Origin: Marinomonas fungiae | Lineage (GTDB): Bacteria > Pseudomonadota > Gammaproteobacteria > Pseudomonadales > Marinomonadaceae | DNA length: 64,000 nucleotides | NCBI RefSeq assembly: GCF_001418205.1 | Contig: NZ_LIQF01000005.1 | Location: forward strand, 226,275-290,274 | Direction of reading: 5' to 3' | Shown: piece by piece, positions 44,108 through 51,272 of the stretch | How the letters are laid out: each line of letters starts with the position of its first letter | How positions within the stretch are numbered: the first letter of the stretch is position 1 | Made by a program: the position numbers and the translations under genes | Notes under the pieces: generated by a model | Database searches by the model: none | Seen by the model: the letters and a program-made list of their open reading frames with translations, nothing else | Told to the model about the DNA's origin: nothing

Positions 44108-44119
44108 TTAACATGTTAA
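44108..44119. promoter_or_regulatory. Candidate HpaR operator upstream of the amine-oxidation operon
   Basis: A perfect TTAACATGTTAA whose near edge is only 13 bases before the ATG of the OCD-like gene. It would cover the transcript start or leader and block expression when bound. Confidence 0.72.
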
Positions 44120-44275
44120 TTTTTTTTAATTACATTTACTACAACTCATGGGAGTCGTACTATCATTTGAATACGTTAAAGAGTTTGGCATTAAAAATAT
44201 TGAAGAAACGCGCCAAGTGCAGAAATAGCTGCACAGTTGAAAAGTAAGAAAACAAGAATTAAAAAGGCATCAGCA

Positions 44276-45103
44276 ATGCGTACATTAGCAAAAGTATGTC
44301 AAGGAACGAGTGAGCAGCCGTGGTTTGTGCTCAATGCAATGAAGGGATTAACTCAATATAAGCCCCAATTAAAAGGCATTTCGCAAATTTATCGTTTTCA
44401 AGCGGGCGTCAGCTCGGATACGACGTTTGCGATTCCGGATGGCTGTATTGATATTATGTTTGATTGTACGGAAACCACGCCAAGCGCCAAAATCTGTGGC
44501 TCAACATTGCGAGCCCAAAATGCAAAGTTAAAATCTGGTCACGAATACCTTGGAGTACGCTTTACACCAGGTGCACTGCCAAGATACCTCAATATATCCG
44601 CGAAAGAATTGATCAGCCAACGGCTGAATTTATTTGATCTCGCCCATGATCGCGACCATCTTTTGGAAAAGCTCATTACCAACCAAAACTTTAACCACCA
44701 AGTTCAAATTATCCTGAAACACCTTGCACGAGAGGAATTTTCTAAACCCTCTCATAAAACCCAAGTTGCTTTGAATGCCATTAATGAATGCTCAGGCAAC
44801 ATTCAAATCAACGAATTGGAAACGATCACAGGCATAAGCAAACGAACCCTACAGCGTTTATTTAGAGAAGAACTAGGGATTTCACCCAAGGAATTTAGTC
44901 GGATCATTCGCTGCCAAAGCGCCGTGAACCAGATCAATCAACTGTCTGAAGTAACGTTTATCGAGCTTGCTCATAACCTCGGCTTTAGTGATCAACCCCA
45001 TTTCATGCGTGAGTTTAAGAATCTCGTCAGCTCTACACCGTTCGCCTATCAACGTAAAATTCTAGAAAGCTCTTATGCTTCACGGATACAGCAAGTTAGC
45101 TAG
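44276..45103 (+). CDS. AraC-family regulator divergent from the amine-oxidation operon
   Basis: A 275-residue regulator. ATG 44276 is chosen; a TTG at 44237 is in frame. The N-terminal part (FAIPDGCIDIMFDC, then GVRFTPGALPRYL) resembles the DUF6597-type sensor found in one AraC subgroup. The C-terminal HTH domain includes ITGISKRTLQRLFREELGIS and FIELAHNLGFSDQPHFMREF. It is transcribed away from the OCD-RidA-DAO operon, and amine-responsive activation of that operon is the natural guess. Confidence 0.82.
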   Translation: MRTLAKVCQGTSEQPWFVLNAMKGLTQYKPQLKGISQIYRFQAGVSSDTTFAIPDGCIDIMFDCTETTPSAKICGSTLRAQNAKLKSGHEYLGVRFTPGALPRYLNISAKELISQRLNLFDLAHDRDHLLEKLITNQNFNHQVQIILKHLAREEFSKPSHKTQVALNAINECSGNIQINELETITGISKRTLQRLFREELGISPKEFSRIIRCQSAVNQINQLSEVTFIELAHNLGFSDQPHFMREFKNLVSSTPFAYQRKILESSYASRIQQVS

Positions 45104-45119
45104 ACATGATAGAATATAG

Positions 45120-45131
45120 TTAACTTGTTAA
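45120..45131. promoter_or_regulatory. Near-copy of the HpaR-type operator before the luciferase-like gene
   Basis: TTAACTTGTTAA differs by one base (A to T) from the perfect palindrome, and lies 25 bases before the start of the flavin oxidoreductase gene at 45157. Confidence 0.5.
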
Positions 45132-45156
45132 TCATATTCTATCTTTAGGAACAGAG

Positions 45157-46164
45157 ATGTCCATCAGGCTATCAGTCGTTGACCAAACCCCCGTACACGG
45201 TTCCCATGATAAAAATGCAGCCCCTTCCCTTAGTGTAGAGCTTGCAAAATTATGCGATCAACTGGGTTATTACCGATATTGGGTTGCAGAGCACCACAAC
45301 AGTATTCACTTTGCTAATCCTTGCCCAGAGATATTAGTCTCTCATCTTGCGAGTGTGACCGAGCGTATGCGTGTCGGCAGTGGCGGCGTGATGCTCTCTC
45401 ATTACAGTCCATTGAAGGTTGCGGAATGTTTCTCGATGATGGCGACCTTGTTCCCAGACCGAATTGATTTAGGCATCGGTCGTGCCCCAGGTGGATCTGC
45501 GCTGACCTCGCAAGCGCTAGCCTACCCAAATGTACCGAACGCTGGCGATTATTATTCAGATAAAGCACAACAATTAAAAGGATTCATACATCAAACGCTA
45601 CCAAAAGAGCACCCCTTTCATAGCATTAAAGTAATGTCTGATCATACCCCTCAGCCGCAATTATGGATGCTTGGCTCTAGTGGCGGAAGTGCTGAGTTAG
45701 CAGGTCAGTTAGGTTACAACCTTGCCTTAGCTCGTTTTATTGACCCCGATAACTGTCATCCTGCGATTTTTACTGGCTATCGAACAGCATTTGAAAAAGC
45801 AAATCACGGGTATTCAAGCCATACCATGTTGGCGATTGCGTGCATTTGTGCCGAGACAGAAGAGGAAGCCAAGCTACGTGCTGGCACAGCGGTGTACCGT
45901 AAGTTAGCAGCGCAAATGGGGCAGAGAGCTGACTTTCTAACGCCTGCTGAGGTTCAAGACCGCTACCGCCATCTACCTGTGTCATTGCAAAGTGCTTATG
46001 ATCATATTCTCGCGGGGTATACCGTAGGCACCCCAGAACAATGCTGGGATGAGATCCACCGCTTATCAACTGAATTTGGTTGCCAGGAAATAGCAATGGT
46101 AACCGTTACTTACAGCCAAGCAGATCGTCTTGATAGCTATCGCTTAATTGGACAACTGCTTTAG
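45157..46164 (+). CDS. Luciferase-like (LLM class) flavin-dependent oxidoreductase
   Basis: A 335-residue bacterial-luciferase-family protein of the MsnO8 type. It begins RLSVVDQTPVHG and has YRYWVAEHHNS, RVGSGGVMLSHYSPLKVAE, DLGIGRAPGG and WMLGSSGGSAELAGQLG. Such enzymes use reduced flavin for monooxygenation, but many lack a known substrate. AGGAACAG precedes the start. It is monocistronic, with a near-operator upstream, so a peripheral role in the aromatic regulon is possible. Confidence 0.85.
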   Translation: MSIRLSVVDQTPVHGSHDKNAAPSLSVELAKLCDQLGYYRYWVAEHHNSIHFANPCPEILVSHLASVTERMRVGSGGVMLSHYSPLKVAECFSMMATLFPDRIDLGIGRAPGGSALTSQALAYPNVPNAGDYYSDKAQQLKGFIHQTLPKEHPFHSIKVMSDHTPQPQLWMLGSSGGSAELAGQLGYNLALARFIDPDNCHPAIFTGYRTAFEKANHGYSSHTMLAIACICAETEEEAKLRAGTAVYRKLAAQMGQRADFLTPAEVQDRYRHLPVSLQSAYDHILAGYTVGTPEQCWDEIHRLSTEFGCQEIAMVTVTYSQADRLDSYRLIGQLL

Positions 46165-46190
46165 AGCCCTCCTAGAACTCAGAACGTAAA

Positions 46191-46210
46191 AGACGCCCCT
46201 TCAGGCGCCT
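46191..46210. terminator. Shared hairpin between the convergent LLM and chemoreceptor genes
   Basis: AGACGCC (46191-46197) pairs with GGCGCCT (46204-46210) with one mismatch. Minus-strand reading is followed by TTTT, so it may terminate the leftward chemoreceptor gene and weakly the rightward gene. Confidence 0.55.
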
Positions 46211-46222
46211 TCTACGCATAGG

Positions 46223-46492
46223 TTATTGGCTTTGAATACACTTAAATAGATATTGTTGTACCGCTTCTAAGCGTGATTCGACAGCGTTAATTGCGCGATT
46301 CATCCGCATATCAAGCTGTATCATGGCATCTATCTCATGAGCATCAAGTGTTTCAGCGTTTAATGACAGCTCATTAAGCTCTTCTAGATCTTTATTAATC
46401 GCTACAAAGTGGCTCTGGTTGCGATAGTTGAATTCGTTGTCTGAGCCTCGATGATACCAATCGTAGAACTTTGTTTGACTTAGACCTTCAGG
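46223..46492 (-). pseudogene. Severed C-terminal CZB portion of the chemoreceptor
   Basis: In frame directly after the amber codon the sequence encodes PEGLSQTKFYDWYHRG, then NYRNQSHFVAINKDLEELNE and a helical tail ending at TAA 46223-46225 (89 codons). The WYHRG and later HFVAIN segments are CZB-like, and the first CZB His segment (LELHAWRSK) is just before the stop. The Cys usual in the zinc site appears to be Ser (GLSQ). No internal start with a ribosome-binding site is evident. Confidence 0.65.
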
Positions 46493-47308
46493 CTAAGCGT
46501 TTTTATCATTTTCAGCTAACGCTATTAGCACTTTAGAACGCCATGCGTGCAATTCTAAAATTGAGGCTGCTGCGTGGGCATAGGCCATCGACTGGTATCC
46601 AGAGAGCATTAATTTATCAATACTAATTGAAGAAATTTCAAACGATTGCTCTAGTACTCTACTCGCTTCACGCAGTACAGTAGCGTCGCTACTAAGAGCC
46701 CCTATTTGGTTTAATACGGCCTGTGTACGCTCATCAATACGTTGCACTAGACTTGAAATATGATCGCTGGATTCTTTAGCTTTGGTGGCCAATGTTCGGA
46801 CTTCGTCGGCAACCACCGCAAAGCCTCGGCCTTGCTCCCCTGCTCTTGCCGCTTCAATAGCTGCATTCAAAGCCAACAGGTTTGTTTGCTCGGAAATGCT
46901 TTGAATCGTATCTGTAAAGCTTTTAATTTCTGAAGAAATATCCTTAAGGGCCTTAACATTTTCGAGACTACTGTGACTTCGTTCAGAAATACCAGACATG
47001 CTGTGGGTCAGCTTTGCAATGTCCTGTTTGTTACTCTGAATATTGGTATTCGTACCTTCAGAAGCCGTCATGGGTTCAAACAATTGCTCTGATATATCAT
47101 CTGCAAATTTCAAGGCACGAACAAACACCTCATGCTGGTTTTGTAACAGTTGAGTGTCTATTCTAGGTTCTGGCTTTTCTTGTTTGAGAGCAGAAGCTTG
47201 CTGCAGACTTTCGGTCAGCACAATCACTTTCTGTTCAAGTGATTGCTTCTCTTGTCGAGCCTGGTTCAGCTCTTGTTCTAAAGCTCTGATGCGTCTTTGA
47301 CCAAACAA
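46493..47308 (-). CDS. Cytoplasmic methyl-accepting chemoreceptor, truncated before its CZB domain
   Basis: A 271-residue soluble chemoreceptor-type protein with no transmembrane segment. An N-terminal coiled coil (about residues 5-50) leads to the MCP signalling tip with [20 protein letters not shown], then [15 protein letters not shown]. Its TTG start has AAGGAG 7 bases upstream. The frame ends at TAG (46493-46495), but the same frame continues open to TAA 46223-46225 and encodes a recognisable CZB-like tail, so this is a premature amber stop or a sequencing error. The intact family senses zinc, redox or hypochlorite. Loss of the domain would uncouple sensing from signalling. Confidence 0.8.
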   Translation of the reverse strand: MFGQRRIRALEQELNQARQEKQSLEQKVIVLTESLQQASALKQEKPEPRIDTQLLQNQHEVFVRALKFADDISEQLFEPMTASEGTNTNIQSNKQDIAKLTHSMSGISERSHSSLENVKALKDISSEIKSFTDTIQSISEQTNLLALNAAIEAARAGEQGRGFAVVADEVRTLATKAKESSDHISSLVQRIDERTQAVLNQIGALSSDATVLREASRVLEQSFEISSISIDKLMLSGYQSMAYAHAAASILELHAWRSKVLIALAENDKNA

Positions 47309-47989
47309 ATTACTTCTCCTTAGGCTATTTCAATCGTAAGCAACATCAGCACTAGAAGTGCTGACATGGGTGTTCGTCCAGTCATTGAATTACTCAAAGC
47401 CAGACTCAAATAATCCGCGCTTTATATAAAATTACACCCAGTAACGTTTCGAACAATCTGTTCTATTCACCTCTCCTCACTGTGGAGACACAACTACTAA
47501 CTCAGACATTCATATTAAAAAATAACGAAGATGAGCGGAGTCGATTACGATCACACAGGCTACGTGTGCCGTCCATCACCGTTTGTAGACAAACGGGAAG
47601 ACAGCATGAGGCCCTTTCGATCGTAACAGTGTCATAATGAGTTTGTATTGAAGTTTTGCGCCATTAATTCGCATTAGAAATGGCCATTCAGACGAAATTG
47701 TATGGATACTTTGGAAAAGAAAGCTTGTTGGTAAAATAAGGTTGTCGAAGAGAGTTTGTTGATTTATAGCTCGATAGTACGAACCGCTAAATCACACGAG
47801 GAATGTTTTTGAAAAGACGTTACTAAAAGTGGAATTCGTAAAATATGACACAAATCGGTCAAACCGAAGTCACATGGGAAATTAATAAAAGTTGTGGTCA
47901 ACCGAGGCTATAAATGCCATGTACAGATTGAAAAAATAAACTATTAAAAATCAGAAGCTTTAAGAGAATTGCTGAGCAAGAAGAATTGA
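47309..47989. ncRNA. Gene-free region with a candidate structured RNA at 47545-47626
   Basis: No coding frame is convincing. TTACGATC (47545-47552) pairs perfectly with GATCGTAA (47619-47626), enclosing two hairpins: CACAC/GTGTG (47552-47556 with 47564-47568) and CCGTTTG/CAAACGG (47579-47585 with 47590-47596, loop TAGA). This makes a three-way junction on either strand. I do not recognise a riboswitch class. It may be a small RNA, a leader, or a repeat. Confidence 0.4.
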
Positions 47990-48065
47990 TGGTGGGTGTG
48001 GAGAGGTTCGAACTCCCGACATTCGCCTTGTAAGGGCGACGCTCTCCCAACTGAGCTACACACCC
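47990..48065 (-). tRNA. tRNA-Val (UAC)
   Basis: A 76-nt cloverleaf including encoded CCA. The acceptor starts GGGTGTG, the anticodon loop is CTTACAA with anticodon TAC, and the T-loop is GGTTCGAACTC-like in complement. It reads GUA Val codons. The 48-nt 3' part is duplicated at 48224-48271. Confidence 0.95.
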
Positions 48066-48112
48066 ATCGTAATGATGGTAACACTGCCAACTCACTTCTC
48101 ATTGAAAGTAAG

Positions 48113-48189
48113 TGGCGGAATGGACGGGACTCGAACCCGCGACCCCCTGCGTGACAGGCAGGTATTCTAACCAACTGAACTACCACTCC
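48113..48189 (-). tRNA. tRNA-Asp (GUC)
   Basis: A 77-nt cloverleaf including encoded CCA, with anticodon loop CTGTCAC (GTC), a D-arm with GTTCAGTTGGTTAGAATAC and a T-loop GGGTTCGAGTCCC. Very close to E. coli tRNA-Asp. Confidence 0.96.
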
Positions 48190-48223
48190 GTTGTCATAAG
48201 CTGTTTAGCCACTGTCTTATAAG

Positions 48224-48271
48224 TGGTGGGTGTGGAGAGGTTCGAACTCCCGACATTCGCCTTGTAAGGGC
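48224..48271 (-). repeat. Truncated 3' copy of tRNA-Val; probable attachment-site scar
   Basis: Identical over 48 nt to 47990-48037, that is, CCA end, acceptor, T-arm and anticodon loop. It then breaks off in the anticodon stem and continues into unrelated AT-rich DNA. This matches a tyrosine-recombinase attachment site formed when an element inserts into a tRNA gene from the anticodon loop. It marks the left edge of the defence island; the partner copy should lie beyond 64 kb. Confidence 0.8.
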
Positions 48272-48705
48272 TAAAAATCAAAAGAACTTTAACTTGCCTC
48301 AACCAACCTTGAAGAGCATTTTAACTTAATATCATATTAAATCAATAACTTAGAAAATAAATTATTGGTTTATTTCAGAGCCCTAAGAAAAAACGTTCAA
48401 GCTTTGTGGCCAATTTTATAAAAAAAGTGGTCACAGCACTACTTGATCATCTCAACAGGAAGAGTACTCACTGATGAGCTTCGCTCGACAACGGGCGCAG
48501 ATGATACAACATTGAATTTTTATGTCTAGCTTTGGATAACATTTTTTTAAAAAAACTCATGCGTTTTTAATAGAAGCGAAATGAAAAATGAAATTAAGCT
48601 ACTAAATTGTTCAAAATCCAAACATGCAACAAAGCTTTAGCTAGTTTTACCCAACAACTACACTCATAGCTTTTAAGCTTTCAGCTTTGATCCGATAGGC
48701 CACTG

Positions 48706-51270
48706 TCAGATTGGAACCTCGCAACTAGGGCACTTAATATTTATTGGTTGCATTGGCATCGTGGAGTGATAAGTCCAGTGTTCGCCGTTCTTTATTAGTC
48801 TGTGATTACACTGGTAGCAATGATTGTAGACAGTGAAAAGATCGCACTCGGTACATTGATACCACACCTTGCTCTGGTTTCTGTGAGTATGCTCAACCTT
48901 ACGTAATGCTGTAGAGCCACACCCTATGCAGAAATTGTGATTTGCTACATCGTCATCAGAGCCACTATTATCAATTTCATATTGCAAGAACATTCCCAAC
49001 ATTCTCTGCATTTCATCGCCATGCTGGTGAGAAATAAGGGGATTCAAACAGATTGCACCAAATTGATGAGGTTGTTCACGCTGGTCCCATTCAAAAAGCT
49101 TCAACTCTCCAAGATGAGATACCTTCCCCCACTCTTGAGGTGATACTGGCCCATTAGCCTCTATCACTGCTTGAGCTGTTGGGTGAAGAATGAATACTGC
49201 ATTTTTACCACCCTCTGAATAGTCCTTGCGTAACGCAAGGCCTTTAACAACCCCGCTTAGTCCACCTTGCTGGCGCATAAACCCATCGGAATAAAACTTT
49301 GCATCAAGCACTACCTTTTTTTGAGCTTGACTGCCGTCTTTTGCTTCAAAGGTCATATCTAAAACAAAGTCAGGAAGTTTGCCATTCTCTAGGCGTGGCT
49401 CATAAAACAAATCCACCTGTCGTTTTGCCTGCAAGTTAGTAAACTGGATTGAGGTGTTATCTGATTTGTTTTCTAAAATTTTTAATAGTTTACGTTTCCA
49501 ACCATCCTCGGGGGTGAATCTGAACTGATGTTGCAGTGTCTTGATTAGTTGTAACAAACACCATCGCTCGTATAACAAGGGGATATTGACCAACCCAATT
49601 CTGTCAATTGCTTCCAGCGACATAAGTATGTCTTCATCTGTTAAGCCAATCTGCTCTTTGAGTTTCTTAAAACCTGCATGAACGCCTTGATAATTTGGGT
49701 TCTGAACAAATGTCATTGAGTTGGGAAATGTACGTTTGGGCTTTATCCCTAACGTAATTAGCTGCTTGGTGAGCTCCTTGAGCTGTTTTTCTTTAGGTTC
49801 AAGATGTTTACGAACATAAGATACATTCTGTTGTTGCTCGTTAAAGAACTTCTTACGATTTTCTATGGATTCTCGTTCCTTATCCTGCTCTTCTAACTCT
49901 TGGTTGGTCAGTTGTTTTTTCCAATCACTCTTACTCAATGCTACTGCCATTTCCTCCATATCACGAAACTTTTCACGTTTACGTTTAAGCCATAGGGGTT
50001 CACCAATAATCTCTATGGAGGAAAGGTGTTCGATAGAAAGAACAGCACCTTGACCACCACCAACAGGGCGGCTGCTCATGTCAGCAGTCAGCTTGTAGTC
50101 GGTGTAAGCTTGAAAAAGAGCCTTATATCGGCCATCAAGTTCAATGGAAGAATATTTAAAGCCAGGAAGAGGCTTCCATTCTTGCGCCTCTTCGAATTTA
50201 CACAAACAAAAATGTGATCCATATTGACTTTGCTTTTGAATTCTCAGATACCCAGTAACACCGTGAGATGATGCACCAGAATTAATCTCCAGTAGCTCTC
50301 GCTCCAGTTCTACATTAATATGATTAAGATCTTGCTCTAATTTGGCTTTCTTGTAGTCCTTAACAACCAAGTCACGATTAACCGTCTTATAATCTTTCAA
50401 ACTGGCTAGACGCTCATCGAGTTTGCTGAGGTTATTTGCCAATCGTTCGGTTTTGCTTTGTGACACCCTACAAAGCTGTGACACAATCCGATGCGTACTA
50501 AGTAATGCATAAAGTAGATAGCTATTTTCCGCCACATTGAAATTAGGCTTGGTACTTCGGCTTGTCAGCTGTTTGGTACTACCTTTAGTAGCAATTTCCA
50601 TAAAGGTACGAGGTACTGGCTTTACAGCCATACGAGGTTTGAGAACTTGGGTCTCACGCAATTCAGACTTCGGTTTCTTTAGAACATTTCGACCATAACT
50701 CCATATAGAACCGACTAAGCTAAGTGTAGATTCATCCACACTACCTATCATCCCCTGCTTAGCCTCAGCCTGAATATAACTGCTCTCGTCTAAGACTAAC
50801 TCCCACATATCTGACTTGAAATCGATCAGATATTTGTCGAGTTGTTCTTTCGAGGAGTCAGTTAGTGTAATGTGCAAATCTAGTCGCTGCTTTCCTATCT
50901 GAAAAGAAATAATCCCAGCGGTACGATGCGTATTTGTCACCCAAGCTTTGCTCTTAGGGTTCCACTCTCCAGGCTCGATCCACCACTGCTTGCCTGTTTC
51001 AGGGTGAACCACTTTTTTCAATGGAATAATCGTGCCGTCAGATGCAAGAATAACTGGAGGGCTTGTACTTCCGCGATCATTATACGTAATCGCCAATTGA
51101 GAAAAGCGAAGTTCATCTACTTTTGGATAAATCGTCGTACATGCTACGTACCCACCAGACGACTCTTCTTCAAGTGGCAACGCATATTGGGACTCTATTA
51201 ACTCAAGCAATGTCGATTTATCATGCCAGCGAGTCTCAATGTACCTTACTTCAAAACCAGCAGTGCTCAT
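48706..51270 (-). CDS. McrC-like DUF2357/PD-(D/E)XK nuclease with zinc-ribbon tail
   Basis: An 854-residue partner of the AAA+ protein encoded 2 bases upstream. The N-terminal 600 residues include a long charged, probably coiled segment (about 440-520). The nuclease lies around residues 590-680: LLYERWCLLQLIKTL (the DUF2357/McrC hallmark), PDFVLDM, then VVLDAKFYSDGF giving the PD...DxK metal site. The tail has three CxxC pairs (CIGCG, CTECD, CYQCNH) and CPSC, forming zinc ribbons. It probably cuts modified or invading DNA when the NTPase translocates (inference from McrBC). Confidence 0.78.
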   Translation of the reverse strand: MSTAGFEVRYIETRWHDKSTLLELIESQYALPLEEESSGGYVACTTIYPKVDELRFSQLAITYNDRGSTSPPVILASDGTIIPLKKVVHPETGKQWWIEPGEWNPKSKAWVTNTHRTAGIISFQIGKQRLDLHITLTDSSKEQLDKYLIDFKSDMWELVLDESSYIQAEAKQGMIGSVDESTLSLVGSIWSYGRNVLKKPKSELRETQVLKPRMAVKPVPRTFMEIATKGSTKQLTSRSTKPNFNVAENSYLLYALLSTHRIVSQLCRVSQSKTERLANNLSKLDERLASLKDYKTVNRDLVVKDYKKAKLEQDLNHINVELERELLEINSGASSHGVTGYLRIQKQSQYGSHFCLCKFEEAQEWKPLPGFKYSSIELDGRYKALFQAYTDYKLTADMSSRPVGGGQGAVLSIEHLSSIEIIGEPLWLKRKREKFRDMEEMAVALSKSDWKKQLTNQELEEQDKERESIENRKKFFNEQQQNVSYVRKHLEPKEKQLKELTKQLITLGIKPKRTFPNSMTFVQNPNYQGVHAGFKKLKEQIGLTDEDILMSLEAIDRIGLVNIPLLYERWCLLQLIKTLQHQFRFTPEDGWKRKLLKILENKSDNTSIQFTNLQAKRQVDLFYEPRLENGKLPDFVLDMTFEAKDGSQAQKKVVLDAKFYSDGFMRQQGGLSGVVKGLALRKDYSEGGKNAVFILHPTAQAVIEANGPVSPQEWGKVSHLGELKLFEWDQREQPHQFGAICLNPLISHQHGDEMQRMLGMFLQYEIDNSGSDDDVANHNFCIGCGSTALRKVEHTHRNQSKVWYQCTECDLFTVYNHCYQCNHRLIKNGEHWTYHSTMPMQPINIKCPSCEVPI

Positions 51271-51272
51271 GA

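Noticed and set aside
47545..47626. The 47.5-kb hairpins as a c-di-GMP, fluoride or cobalamin riboswitch
   Set aside because: Core sequences of these classes are not found on either strand, and no suitable gene follows directly; kept as an unclassified structured element.
48113..48189. tRNA-Asp as the island insertion site
   Set aside because: It is intact and has no partial repeat in the window; the duplicated segment belongs to tRNA-Val.
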